Source: DATBLE01 sp036555585
Lineage (GTDB): Bacteria > Actinomycetota > Thermoleophilia > Gaiellales > Gaiellaceae
Length of the DNA: 64,000 bases
Reading direction: 5' to 3'
Assembly (NCBI GenBank): GCA_036555585.1
Contig: DATBLE010000012.1
Span: 1-64,000, forward strand
Both the position numbers and the translations under genes were made by a program. The notes beneath the pieces were generated by a model. It had not been told where the DNA came from. It was given only the letters and a program-made list of their open reading frames with translations, and did not search any database. Of the stretch, positions 34,692 to 43,062 are shown in pieces (position 1 is the first letter of the stretch; each line of letters opens with the position of its first letter).

Positions 34692-35330
34692 ATGGTCGTC
34701 CACGTGCGCCTGTTCGCCGGGCTGCGCGAGCGCGCCGGGTGGTCCCGGCGCGAACTCGAGCTCGGCGAGGGGTCTCGGGTGGCGGATGTCTGGCCGCTGC
34801 TCGACCTCGGCGAGGAGCCGTCCGGCCTCCTGTACGCGGTCGACCACGAGTACGCCGACCGGGATCGCGAGCTCGTCTCGGGCGACGAGGTGGCGCTGAT
34901 CCCGCCGGTCTCGGGCGGGGCGTTCCGGCTCACCGACCGTCCGATCGACCCGAACGCGGTGGTCGAGGAGGTGGCCGACGACCGGGCGGGAGCGATCGCC
35001 ACGTTCGTGGGCACGACCCGCGACCGCTCACGCGGCCGCACCGTCCACTACCTCGACTACGAGGCGTACGGCGGCATGGCCGAGAAGGTCATGGCCGAGC
35101 TGGCCGACGAGCTGAAGGCGAAGCACGACCTCTGCGCCGTCGCGATCACGCACCGCGTCGGCCGGGTCGAGATCGGCGAGATCTCGGTCGCGATCGCCGT
35201 CTCCGCCCCCCACCGCGCGGCCGCGCTGGCCGCCTGCGCCGAGGCGATCGACACGCTCAAGGAGACCGTGCCGCTCTGGAAGAAGGAGGTCTACGAGGGC
35301 GGCGAGGAGTGGATCGGACGAGGTTCCTGA
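34692..35330 (+). CDS. MoaD-MoaE fusion, molybdopterin synthase
   Basis: 212 residues. Residues about 1-76 are the ubiquitin-like MoaD sulfur carrier ending in Gly75-Gly76 (PPVSGG); residues about 77-212 are MoaE (VVEEVADDRAGAIATFVGTTRDRS... CAEAIDTLKETVPLWKKE). Molybdopterin synthase adds two sulfurs to cyclic pyranopterin monophosphate. A MoaD C-terminal Gly must be free to be activated, so the fusion needs cleavage after Gly-Gly, as reported for mycobacterial MoaX. It supports the molybdenum cofactor needed by the formate dehydrogenase. Apparently leaderless start. Confidence 0.9.
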   Translation: MVVHVRLFAGLRERAGWSRRELELGEGSRVADVWPLLDLGEEPSGLLYAVDHEYADRDRELVSGDEVALIPPVSGGAFRLTDRPIDPNAVVEEVADDRAGAIATFVGTTRDRSRGRTVHYLDYEAYGGMAEKVMAELADELKAKHDLCAVAITHRVGRVEIGEISVAIAVSAPHRAAALAACAEAIDTLKETVPLWKKEVYEGGEEWIGRGS

Positions 35331-35357
35331 CCGAGGCTCGCGGCTACCATCATCGGG

Positions 35358-36317
35358 ATGGAGCGGATGGCCCACCCGGGATGGTGCGAGAACCTCGTCA
35401 GGGCCGGCGGGCTGAAGCCGGACGAGCGCGTGCTGGTCGTCGTCGACGAGCCGCTGCTCGAGGAGGGGGCCCAGCTGGCGGCGGCCGTCAAGGACGCGGG
35501 CGGCGAGCCGCGCCTCGAGCTCTGGGGAGGCGAGCGGCCGCTGGCCGATCCTCCGCCCGGCGTGCTCGAAGGCGGGCACCGGGCCGACCTCTCGTTCTTC
35601 ATCTCGCAGGCCCCGCGCGGCGACGAGGCCGGGGCGCGCTTCCAGCTGATGGAGGCGGTGATCGGCAACGGCGGCCGGCAGATCTTCATGGGCCTCGTCG
35701 ACGGCGAGCTCCTGCGCGGCGAGCTCTCCGAGCCTCCTGCCGACGTGGCCGAGGCGGCGGAGCAGCTGCTGGCGCAGCTACGCGGCGCCGAGACGATCCG
35801 GGTCCGCGGCCGGGCGGGAACGGATCTCACGCTGCGGGTCGGCGGTCGCCCGTGGAAGACCGACGCGGGCGAGCTCGTCCCCGGCGAGACCGCCAACTTC
35901 CCGGGCGGCGAGGTCTTCGTCGCGCCGCACGCCGACGGCGCCGACGGCGTGCTCGTCGCCGACCTGACGGTGCCGTATACGGTCGAGGGCCTGGTCGACG
36001 AGCCGGTCACGCTGCGGTTCGAGCGAGGCCGGGTGACCTCGATCGAGGGAGGCCGCGCCGCCGGGATGCTCCGCGAGCTGGTCGAGGAAGCCGGCCCCGG
36101 TGCGGACGTGATCGCCGAGCTGGGGATCGGGCTCAACCACGCCCTCGTCCCGCGCGGCCACGTGATGCTGGACGAGAAGGCGGGCGGAACCGCCCACGTC
36201 GCGATCGGCCGCAACACCGGCGCCTACGGCGGCGACAACGAGGCGACCATCCACGTCGACTGCATCTTCTCCTCCCCCGAGGTCGAGGCCGACGGCCGTC
36301 CGGTCGATATCCCGTAG
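35358..36317 (+). CDS. M29-like aminopeptidase family protein
   Basis: 319 residues. The C-terminal part has the blocks ETANFPGGEVFVAPH, ELGIGLNHALVPRGHVMLDEKAGGTAHVAIGRN and NEATIHVDCIF that resemble thermophilic M29-type metallo-aminopeptidases, with Glu and His as likely metal ligands. It is shorter than typical M29 enzymes (about 400 residues). TACCAT (35345-35350) lies 7 nt upstream of the ATG, so it is probably leaderless. Peptide substrate unknown. Confidence 0.75.
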   Translation: MERMAHPGWCENLVRAGGLKPDERVLVVVDEPLLEEGAQLAAAVKDAGGEPRLELWGGERPLADPPPGVLEGGHRADLSFFISQAPRGDEAGARFQLMEAVIGNGGRQIFMGLVDGELLRGELSEPPADVAEAAEQLLAQLRGAETIRVRGRAGTDLTLRVGGRPWKTDAGELVPGETANFPGGEVFVAPHADGADGVLVADLTVPYTVEGLVDEPVTLRFERGRVTSIEGGRAAGMLRELVEEAGPGADVIAELGIGLNHALVPRGHVMLDEKAGGTAHVAIGRNTGAYGGDNEATIHVDCIFSSPEVEADGRPVDIP

Positions 36318-36394
36318 ATGAGGAGGACTTGGCAGAACATGGCTGTGTCGCCAGAACACGCTGGGCAGCCGATCTGCGGCGTCCTCAGTCGCCC

Positions 36395-36413
36395 CGATAG
36401 TTATCCACTATCG
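36395..36413. repeat. 7-bp hairpin CGATAGT-TATCC-ACTATCG
   Basis: Perfect arms at 36395-36401 and 36407-36413 with a 5-nt loop, in the gap between the aminopeptidase and M50 peptidase genes. It is AT-rich compared with the surroundings. It may be an operator or a weak terminator. Confidence 0.4.
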
Positions 36414-36487
36414 AGGCTCCCTGCGTCCTTGCATCTCGACCACCCAGCGTGTCCCGGCGACGAGCAACGTTCCACGAAGTCCTCCTG

Positions 36488-37144
36488 ATGGGCATGCAGC
36501 CGGAGATCCCCGAGCGCGAGTACCGCCCGATCCACCCCGAGCCTGCCTGGCGCTCGGTCGCGCGGAAGATCTGGGCGCCGATCGCCGTCCTCCTCGGCCT
36601 GATCGTCAAGTTCGGCTTCGCCTTCGCCAAGTTCGCGACGATCTTCGTCGCCGTCGCCGCGTACGCACTGCTCTGGCCCTGGCAGTTCGCGGTCGGCTTC
36701 GTGCTGCTGATCCTCGTGCACGAGCTCGGGCACTTCGTCGAAGCGCGACGCCGCGGGTTCAACGCCGCGTGGCCGGTCTTCATCCCGTTCCTGGGCGCCT
36801 ACGTCGCGATCCGCGACGCCCGGATGAACCCGTGGCAGAGCTTCTGGGTCTCGTTCGCAGGGCCGTTCTGGGGCAGTGTCGGCGCGGCGCTGGTCTGGGG
36901 CGTCGGCGAGCAGGACGGGTCGCAGCTGCTCCAGGCGCTCGGCTACGTGGGCTTCCTGCTCAACCTGTTCAACCTGATCCCGATCGGCATCCTCGACGGG
37001 GGCTCGATGTGGCGGGCGATCAAGACGATGCGCCTGGGCGGCACGCCCGGCAAGGCGCAGCTCGCCACGGCCGCCTACCTCGGCCTCGCCGCGCTGCTCG
37101 TGATCGGGATGTTTGCCGCCCACGTGCCGCAGCACCGCCTCTAG
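36488..37144 (+). CDS. M50-family site-2 protease-like metalloprotease
   Basis: 218 residues with several membrane helices. HELGH (VHELGHFVEARRRGF) is the zinc motif and NLFNLIPIGILDGG the third metal-ligand block of the M50/S2P family. Such proteases cut membrane proteins inside the bilayer, often releasing transcription factors. The start is uncertain: no Shine-Dalgarno sequence precedes the ATG at 36488; a GTG at 36449 is the alternative. Confidence 0.85.
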   Translation: MGMQPEIPEREYRPIHPEPAWRSVARKIWAPIAVLLGLIVKFGFAFAKFATIFVAVAAYALLWPWQFAVGFVLLILVHELGHFVEARRRGFNAAWPVFIPFLGAYVAIRDARMNPWQSFWVSFAGPFWGSVGAALVWGVGEQDGSQLLQALGYVGFLLNLFNLIPIGILDGGSMWRAIKTMRLGGTPGKAQLATAAYLGLAALLVIGMFAAHVPQHRL

Positions 37145-37149
37145 CGAGC

Positions 37150-37854
37150 GTGGCCGTCGACCGCCGCATCCTCGAGCACGACCACGGGGAGATCGCCGAG
37201 CACGTGGCGCTGATCGCCGCCGAGTTGCGCAAGGGGTTCGAGTCCGTCGAGCGGATCCCTCGGCCCGCCGTGACCGTCTTCGGCTCGGCGAGGGCGACAC
37301 GGAGAGACGGTGAGTACGAGCAGGCCCGTGCCTGCGGGCGGGCGCTCGCACAGGCCGGGTTCGCGGTCGTCACCGGAGGCGGGCCAGGCGTGATGGAGGC
37401 GGTCAACCGGGGAGCGAAGGAGGCGGGCGGCTACTCGGTCGGCTTCAACGTCGAGCTGCCGCACGAGCAGGCGCCCAACCCCTACGTCGACCTCGGCGTC
37501 ACGTTCAACCACTTCTACGCGCGCAAGGTGATGCTCGTGAAGGCGGCCGAGGGGTTCGTGCTCTTCCCCGGCGGGTTCGGCACGCTGGACGAGCTGTTCG
37601 AGTCGCTGACGTTGATCCAGACCGACAAGGTGCGCGAGTTCCCGGTCTCGCTGATCGGCGTGGACTACTGGCGGGGCCTGCTCGAGTGGATCGCCGCCTC
37701 TCCGCTCGCCGAGCACAAGATCTCGCCCGAGGACATGAACCTGCTGCGGGTGACCGACGACGTGCAGGAGGCCGTGGACGCGGCCCGCGAGTACTGGCTG
37801 CGCATGCGCGTCGAGCCGCCGGTGCACGAGCCCGAGAAGGCCGACGCGCAGTAG
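37150..37854 (+). CDS. LOG-family nucleoside 5'-monophosphate phosphoribohydrolase-like
   Basis: 234 residues with the Rossmann-like LOG fold: VTGGGPGVMEAVNRGAKEAG and FPGGFGTLDELFESLTLIQ (PGGxGTxxE). Family members release the base from nucleoside monophosphates, including cytokinins; many were mislabelled lysine decarboxylases. GTG start 5 bp after the M50 gene, same strand, so cotranscription is likely. Confidence 0.85.
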   Translation: MAVDRRILEHDHGEIAEHVALIAAELRKGFESVERIPRPAVTVFGSARATRRDGEYEQARACGRALAQAGFAVVTGGGPGVMEAVNRGAKEAGGYSVGFNVELPHEQAPNPYVDLGVTFNHFYARKVMLVKAAEGFVLFPGGFGTLDELFESLTLIQTDKVREFPVSLIGVDYWRGLLEWIAASPLAEHKISPEDMNLLRVTDDVQEAVDAAREYWLRMRVEPPVHEPEKADAQ

Positions 37855-37971
37855 GTTCCCGCGCGGTTCGGGGGATAGCCCCACCCCCGGAAACCGGCCG
37901 GCACCATGGCCGCAGGCGGCGGCCGGAGGCAGCCTTTGGTCAACATCCTCTCGACAGCCACGGAGCCGACC

Positions 37972-39579
37972 ATGCAGATCATCCGCCCCCTCTTCCAGCC
38001 ACAGACCTACCGCGACCTGCTCTTCGTCGCCGCCGGGATCCCGGTCGCCGCGCTCGCGCTCGGGCTCCTGATCGCCGGCTGGACGTCGATCGCCGTGCTC
38101 GCAATCACGCCTCTGGTCGTGCCCCTGCTGCTCGGCTACCGCGCCCTGGTCGGGCTGCTGGCCCGCGGCGACGCGAAGCTCGCGCGCTCCCTGCTCGGCG
38201 TCCGCCCCGACCCGCCCGCCTGGTCAGAGGGCAGCGGCTTCTGGGGCCGGGCGAAGGCCGTCGTCCTCGATCCGACCTTCTGGCGCCAGCAGGGCTACCT
38301 CCTGCTGCGGATGACGCTCGGGTTCGCACTCGCCGTGGGCGAGCTGACGCTGATCGCGGCCGCAGCCGGCGCACTCACCCTGCCGATCTGGTATCGCTGG
38401 TCGGCCCCGGAGTACGGGTCGTGGCACGCCGACAGCCTCGGGCGTGCGCTGCTGCACGTTCCGGTCGGGATCGCCGGTCTGATCGTCGCAGCATGGCTCG
38501 CCCGGGCACTCGGCTCCTTCTCGGCCTGGCAGGTGCGGTCGCTGCTCAGGCCCCGCCCCGCGCCGGCCACGGCCGACCAGCAGCGCCGCTCCCGCCGGCG
38601 GGCGCTCTGGATCGACGGCTGCACCGCTCTCGGACTCGTCGTCGTGACCACGATCGTCTGGGCGGCGACGGGGGCTGGCTACTACTGGCCCGAGTGGGTG
38701 CTGCTCCCACTGGCCCTGCTGTTCGCGATCCACGTGATCGTCGAGCTCGTCACGGCCAGGCTTCCGCGCCGCGACCAGGCGCTGGCGATCCACGGCGGCG
38801 TGGTCGCGGCGATCTTCCTCTTCCTCGTCGCGGTGTGGGCGGTGACCGCGCGGGGCTACTTCTGGCCCGGCTGGACGCTGCTCGGCCTCGGCAGCGCCGT
38901 CGTCGTCCACTGGCTGATCACCCGCAACCGGCGGCGCGACCGCCTCGCCCGCCGCGTCGAGACGCTGGAGACGACGCGCCTGGGCGCGGTCGAGGAGCAG
39001 GACGCCGAGCTGCGCAGGATCGAGCGCGACCTCCACGACGGCGCGCAGGCACGACTCGTCGCGCTCGGCATCAGCCTCGGGATGGCCGAGCAGAGGTTTG
39101 CGTCCGACCCGGAAGGCGCGCAGCGGCTCGTGGCCGAGGCCCGCGCCGGCGTGGCGGAGGCGCTGAAGGAGATGCGCGACCTCGCCCGCGGCATCTACCC
39201 GCCCGTCCTCGCCGACCGGGGGATCGGCGCCGCGCTGAAGACGCTCGCCGACCGCAGCCCCCTGACGACGACGGTGGCGGTCGACCTGGCCGAGCGACCG
39301 CCGGCGCCGGTCGAGACCGCCGCCTACTTCGTCGCCGCCGAGGCGATGGCCAACGCGGCCAAGCACTCCGGGGCCGGCCGCATCGAGATCTCGGTGGGGC
39401 GCCGCGACGGGCTGCTGGAGGTCGAGGTCACCGACGATGGGGGCGGCGGCGCCGATCCGGACGGGAGCGGGCTCGCCGGCTTGCGCCGCCGGGTCGAGGC
39501 CCTCGACGGCACCCTGACGGTGCGGAGCCCCGACGGCGGGCCGACCACGATCCGAGCGGAGCTGCCGTGCGGATCGTGA
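37972..39579 (+). CDS. Membrane sensor histidine kinase, NarL type
   Basis: 535 residues. About six to eight membrane helices in two similar halves form the sensor region; each half has a YxWPxW-like segment (GYYWPEWVLLPL and GYFWPGWTLLGL). A HisKA_3 box (ELRRIERDLHDGAQARLVALG) and HATPase (AAEAMANAAKHS, DDGGGGADPDGSGLAGLRRRVE) follow. It phosphorylates the overlapping NarL-type regulator. GGAG lies 6 nt before the ATG at 37972; an earlier ATG at 37906 lacks one. Confidence 0.88.
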   Translation: MQIIRPLFQPQTYRDLLFVAAGIPVAALALGLLIAGWTSIAVLAITPLVVPLLLGYRALVGLLARGDAKLARSLLGVRPDPPAWSEGSGFWGRAKAVVLDPTFWRQQGYLLLRMTLGFALAVGELTLIAAAAGALTLPIWYRWSAPEYGSWHADSLGRALLHVPVGIAGLIVAAWLARALGSFSAWQVRSLLRPRPAPATADQQRRSRRRALWIDGCTALGLVVVTTIVWAATGAGYYWPEWVLLPLALLFAIHVIVELVTARLPRRDQALAIHGGVVAAIFLFLVAVWAVTARGYFWPGWTLLGLGSAVVVHWLITRNRRRDRLARRVETLETTRLGAVEEQDAELRRIERDLHDGAQARLVALGISLGMAEQRFASDPEGAQRLVAEARAGVAEALKEMRDLARGIYPPVLADRGIGAALKTLADRSPLTTTVAVDLAERPPAPVETAAYFVAAEAMANAAKHSGAGRIEISVGRRDGLLEVEVTDDGGGGADPDGSGLAGLRRRVEALDGTLTVRSPDGGPTTIRAELPCGS

Positions 39580-40235
39580 TCGCGGAGGATCTCGCGCTCC
39601 TCCGCGACGGGCTCGCCCGGCTGCTCCGCGACAACGACCTCGAGGTCGTGGCCGAGGTCGCCGACGCCGACGCGCTCGTCCACGCCGTGCTCCGCGAGAG
39701 GCCCGACCTTGCGATCGTCGACATCCGCCTGCCGCCCACCTTCCGCGACGAGGGGCTCCGGGCCGCGCTGGAGCTGCGGAGCTCGGCGCCCGAGACGGCC
39801 ATCCTCGTCCTCTCCCAGTACGTGGAGCACACCTATGCCGCCGAGCTCCTTGCCGAGGCGGGCAGCACCGGCGGCATCGGCTACCTGCTCAAGGACCGGG
39901 TGCTCGACGCCGCCGACTTCGTCGACGCCGTCCGGCGGGTCGGCTCGGGCGGCACCGCCCTCGACCCGGAGGTGGTCGCCCAGCTCCTCGGAAACCGCGG
40001 CGGGCAGCGGCTCGACGTGCTCACGCCCCGGGAGCTGGAGGTGCTGACGCTGATGGCGGAGGGACGCTCGAACGCGGCGATCGCAGTGGCGCTCGTCCTG
40101 ACGGTGGGAGCGGTCGAGAAGCACATCGCGAGCATCTTCCAGAAGCTCCGCCTGCCGCCCTCTGAGAGCGACCACCGCCGCGTGCTCGCCGTTCTGGCCT
40201 ACCTGGGGACTGTCCCCTTCGGGGACACTCCCTAG
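39567..40235 (+). CDS. NarL/FixJ-family response regulator with repeat-encoded C-terminus
   Basis: 222 residues: receiver (EDLALLRDG, phospho-Asp in LAIVDIRLPP, Lys in YLLKDR) and a LuxR-type HTH (LTPRELEVLTLMAEGRSNAAIAVALVLTVGAVEKHIASIFQKL). GTG start, 13-bp overlap with the kinase gene. The last nine residues (GTVPFGDTP) come from a GGGGAC-T-GTCCCC palindrome and adjoining copy, which suggests a short repeat inserted at the original stop. It faces dacA, with which it shares a CTAG stop overlap. Confidence 0.92.
   Translation: MRIVIAEDLALLRDGLARLLRDNDLEVVAEVADADALVHAVLRERPDLAIVDIRLPPTFRDEGLRAALELRSSAPETAILVLSQYVEHTYAAELLAEAGSTGGIGYLLKDRVLDAADFVDAVRRVGSGGTALDPEVVAQLLGNRGGQRLDVLTPRELEVLTLMAEGRSNAAIAVALVLTVGAVEKHIASIFQKLRLPPSESDHRRVLAVLAYLGTVPFGDTP
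40205..40232. repeat. Palindromic repeat forming the end of a response-regulator gene
   Basis: GGGGACTGTCCCC (40205-40217) followed after TTC by a second imperfect GGGGACACTCCC. The first unit is a perfect 6+1+6 palindrome and encodes the protein tail. Confidence 0.65.
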
Positions 40236-41068
40236 CGCGCTGCGAACCCGTAGTCGAGCAGCTTCTCGACGTCGCCGTACATGTCGTCCGCGCCGAGGAC
40301 GACGGCGATCAGGTGCACGTTGCCGCGGTGGGCCGAGGCGACCAGGCAGTGCTTGGCCAGTGTCGTCCAGCCGGTCTTCACCCCGTCCGCGCCGGGGTAG
40401 GAGCCGAGCAGGTGGTTGTGGTTCACGTAGACCTTCACGTAGGTCGGCGCCGCCCACGGCACCCGCTTGACCCGGGTGCGCACCACCGCCCGGAAGCGCG
40501 GGTTCCACATCGCGTAGCGGGTCAGCGACGCCATGTCCCACGCGCTCGAGTAGTTGTCGCGGTCGAGCAGGCCGCTGGGGCTGCGGAAGTGCGAGTCCTC
40601 GAGGCCGAGCGCCTTCGCCTTCTCGTTCATCAGCTCGACGAATTGCGAGCGGGTCCCGCCGGCGCCGATCGCCAGCGCCAGCGCAGTGTCGTTACCCGAG
40701 ATCAGCAGGGCGCCGTAGAAGAGCTTCCACGCCTCGACCTGCTCGCCTGGACGCAGGCCTTCCTTGAAGGGCTGGACGCGGGTGACCGATCTGTCGACGG
40801 TGACGACGTCGTGGGGGCGCAGCCGCTCCATCGCGACGATCGCCGTCATGATCTTCGTCGTCGAGGCGATCCGGAGCCGCCGGTGGACGTCCTTGCCCCA
40901 GAGCACCGAGCCGTCGCTCTCGTCGATCAGGATCGCCCCCTTCGCCGTGACCGCGATCCCGCGCGCGGACATGGCGCCCTCCTGGTGGACGAGCGGCTCG
41001 CGCTGAGCTGCGGCTGGAGACGCCAGCACGACCGCGGCCGCGGCCGCGAGCAGGGGGAACCGGCGCAC
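40232..41068 (-). CDS. D-alanyl-D-alanine carboxypeptidase (DacA type)
   Basis: 278 residues with an N-terminal signal peptide (VRRFPLLAAAAAVVLASPAAA). SxxK is Ser69-Thr-Thr-Lys72, SxN is SGN (ISGNDTALALA) and KTG is GVKTGWTT, giving the penicillin-binding serine transferase fold (peptidase S11). It trims the terminal D-Ala of peptidoglycan. GTG at 41068 has TACCCT (41075-41080, minus strand) 6 nt upstream; an ATG at 41104 is possible but lacks a ribosome site. Divergent from selA. Confidence 0.9.
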   Translation of the reverse strand: MRRFPLLAAAAAVVLASPAAAQREPLVHQEGAMSARGIAVTAKGAILIDESDGSVLWGKDVHRRLRIASTTKIMTAIVAMERLRPHDVVTVDRSVTRVQPFKEGLRPGEQVEAWKLFYGALLISGNDTALALAIGAGGTRSQFVELMNEKAKALGLEDSHFRSPSGLLDRDNYSSAWDMASLTRYAMWNPRFRAVVRTRVKRVPWAAPTYVKVYVNHNHLLGSYPGADGVKTGWTTLAKHCLVASAHRGNVHLIAVVLGADDMYGDVEKLLDYGFAAR

Positions 41069-41110
41069 GCGCCCAGGGTAGTCCTCGAATCGGCGGATCG
41101 ACATGAGGAA

Positions 41111-41138
41111 CCGGTGCCGGACCGAGGTCAGGCACCGG
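41111..41138. repeat. Inverted repeat between dacA and selA
   Basis: CCGGTGCC (41111-41118) and GGCACCGG (41131-41138), 12-nt loop. Related in sequence to the GTGCC/GGCAC palindromes beside the formate dehydrogenase gene. It lies just upstream of the selA -10. Confidence 0.5.
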
Positions 41139-41140
41139 CC

Positions 41141-41152
41141 TAGACTTCGCTC
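41141..41152 (+). promoter_or_regulatory. selA leaderless promoter core
   Basis: TAGACT (41141-41146) followed by 6 nt and the GTG start. No -35 hexamer is evident, as often in leaderless actinobacterial promoters. Confidence 0.55.
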
Positions 41153-42472
41153 GTGGAGCTGAGAGACCTTCCTTCGGTGGACGAGCTCGCGCGGCGGGTC
41201 GACGATCCGCTCGCCGTCGACGCCGCCAGGCGCGTGATCGAGCGCGCGCGGGAGGAGATCCGGGCCGGAGCGGACCCCGGCGACCTGGGCGAGCGCCTGC
41301 ACGCCGAACTCGAGGAAGCCAGGCGTCCGCGGCTCCGCCGGGTGCTGAACGCGACCGGCGTGATCGTGCACACCAACCTCGGCCGCGCACCGCTTCCCGT
41401 GACCGCCGTCGAGCACGTCCGCGCGACTGCGGCGGGCTACTCGAACCTCGAGTACGAGCTCGGAGCGGGCACGCGCGGCTCGCGCCAGGACCACGTCGCC
41501 GAGATCCTGCGGCGGCTGACCGGGGCCGAGGGAGCGCTGGTGGTGAACAACAACGCCGCCGCCGTCCTGCTGGCGCTCGCGGCGCTGGCGGAAGGCAGGG
41601 AGGTGGTCGTCTCCCGCGGCGAGCTGCTCGAGATCGGCGACGGCTTTCGGATCCCGGACGTACTCGCCCGGTCGGGCGCCCGGCTGGTCGAGGTCGGAAC
41701 GACCAACCGCACGCGCGCGACCGACTACGAGCGCGCGATCGGCGGCGACACCGCCCTGCTCCTGCGCGTCCACCAGTCGAACTTCCGCGTGGTCGGCTTC
41801 GCCGAGCTGCCGACGACCGCGGAGCTGGCGTCCGTGGCGGCGCGCCACGGGCTTCCGCTCGTCGACGATCTGGGCTCGGGCGCGCTGGTGCCGCTCCAGG
41901 ACGAGCCGCAGGTGCGCGAGGCGCTCGCCGCAGGCGCCGACCTGGTCTGCTTCTCGGGCGACAAGCTGCTCGGCGGCCCGCAGGCCGGCATCGTCGTGGG
42001 CCGCGCGGAGCTCGTCGAGCAGCTCAGCCGGCATCCGCTCCAGCGGGCGCTCCGCGCCGACAAGCTGACCCTGGCCGCGCTCGAGGGGACGCTGGCGCTC
42101 TACCTCGACCCCGGGCGAGCGCCGCGCGAGGTGCCGGTGCTGCGGATGCTCGCCGAGCCGCCGGAGGCGGTCCGCGCCCGGGCCGAGCGCCTCGCGCGGC
42201 TGACCGGCGGAACGGTCGAGGAGACGGTCGCCCGCGTCGGCGGCGGCGCGCTGCCCCTCGCCGAGCTGCCGAGCTTCGCCTGCGCGGTCGACGAGGAGCT
42301 GGCCGCCCGGCTCCGGGAGGGCGAGCCGCCGGTCGTCGGCGTCGTCCGCGACGGACGGCTGCTGCTCGACTGCCGCACGCTGGCCGACGCCGAGCTCGAC
42401 GAGGTCGCCGCCGCGGTCGCGTCGGCACGGACCCGATCGACGGTCGGCGCCGAGCCACGCCCAGGCTCCTGA
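41153..42472 (+). CDS. selA: L-seryl-tRNA(Sec) selenium transferase
   Basis: 439 residues. SelA converts Ser-tRNA(Sec) to Sec-tRNA(Sec) with selenophosphate, using PLP. LNATGVIVHTNLGRAPL and the PLP-lysine block CFSGDKLLGGPQAG (Lys271) are diagnostic. The length is a little below the E. coli protein (463). GTG start with an apparently leaderless promoter. It is separated from selB by a toxin-antitoxin pair. Its substrate tRNA (selC) and selenophosphate synthetase (selD) are not in the window. Confidence 0.96.
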   Translation: MELRDLPSVDELARRVDDPLAVDAARRVIERAREEIRAGADPGDLGERLHAELEEARRPRLRRVLNATGVIVHTNLGRAPLPVTAVEHVRATAAGYSNLEYELGAGTRGSRQDHVAEILRRLTGAEGALVVNNNAAAVLLALAALAEGREVVVSRGELLEIGDGFRIPDVLARSGARLVEVGTTNRTRATDYERAIGGDTALLLRVHQSNFRVVGFAELPTTAELASVAARHGLPLVDDLGSGALVPLQDEPQVREALAAGADLVCFSGDKLLGGPQAGIVVGRAELVEQLSRHPLQRALRADKLTLAALEGTLALYLDPGRAPREVPVLRMLAEPPEAVRARAERLARLTGGTVEETVARVGGGALPLAELPSFACAVDEELAARLREGEPPVVGVVRDGRLLLDCRTLADAELDEVAAAVASARTRSTVGAEPRPGS

Positions 42473-42493
42473 ACGTTACGTGTCAAAGCGTGC

Positions 42494-42505
42494 TACTGTC
42501 GTTCG
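42494..42505 (+). promoter_or_regulatory. Promoter core of the antitoxin gene
   Basis: TACTGT (42494-42499) and 6 nt to the ATG at 42506. It suggests the antitoxin, toxin and selB can be transcribed apart from selA, without a leader. Confidence 0.55.
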
Positions 42506-42763
42506 ATGAGTCGCGCGAGCAACCGGCTGAACGTCACGCTCCCCGAGGAGGCCGCGGCGAAGCTGTCCCGCCTCGCCGAGCGCACCCGGGTCCGCGAGGG
42601 AACGCTTGCCAGCTCGCTCCTCGCCCAGGCGATCGACGACCTCGATCCGGGTGCCGACAGCGTCGTCGAGATCCTCGACGGGATCCCCGGCGCTTGGAAA
42701 CGGATCGAGATCGGCGTGGAGCAGGCGCGCACCGGCAAGACGATCCCGTTCGGCGAGTCCTGA
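42506..42763 (+). CDS. Ribbon-helix-helix antitoxin-like protein
   Basis: 85 residues. The N-terminal RLNVTLPEEAAAKLSRLAERTRVREGTLASSLLAQAIDDL matches a MetJ/Arc ribbon-helix-helix DNA-binding domain, and the charged tail would cover the toxin. Such antitoxins repress their own operon. It lies 34 bp after selA and 2 bp before the toxin gene. Confidence 0.75.
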   Translation: MSRASNRLNVTLPEEAAAKLSRLAERTRVREGTLASSLLAQAIDDLDPGADSVVEILDGIPGAWKRIEIGVEQARTGKTIPFGES

Positions 42764-42765
42764 CG

Positions 42766-43059
42766 ATGGCAAGGCTGGAGTGGAGCCACGAGGCCCGCAA
42801 CAGCCTTGACCGGATGATCCAGACCCACAGCCTCCCTGCCGACACACGTGCACGCGTCGAGCACTCGCTCCGCCATCTACGCCGCTTCCCGCTGATGGGT
42901 AGTCCGATCGGAGGCCGCGCAGGGGGAACGCGTTTCCTGCTCGGCCCCTGGCGGTGGATGATCGCCGTCTACGCGTACCTCGAAGACGAGGACCGGGTCG
43001 TAGTCGTTGCCGTCGAGGATGGGCGATCTTCGACAGCATCCGGGCGACATCTCCGCTGA
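42766..43059 (+). CDS. ParE/RelE-superfamily toxin-like protein
   Basis: 97 residues: LEWSHEARNSLDRMIQ, RARVEHSLRHLRRFPLMGSPIG and RWMIAVYAYLEDEDRVVVVAVEDGRS show the compact beta-sheet fold of ParE/RelE toxins, which poison gyrase or cut ribosomal mRNA. The starting ATG follows the antitoxin stop with 2 bp in between; the stop is 3 bp before the selB ATG. It could be active or domesticated; target not readable. Confidence 0.72.
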   Translation: MARLEWSHEARNSLDRMIQTHSLPADTRARVEHSLRHLRRFPLMGSPIGGRAGGTRFLLGPWRWMIAVYAYLEDEDRVVVVAVEDGRSSTASGRHLR

Positions 43060-43062
43060 CCC

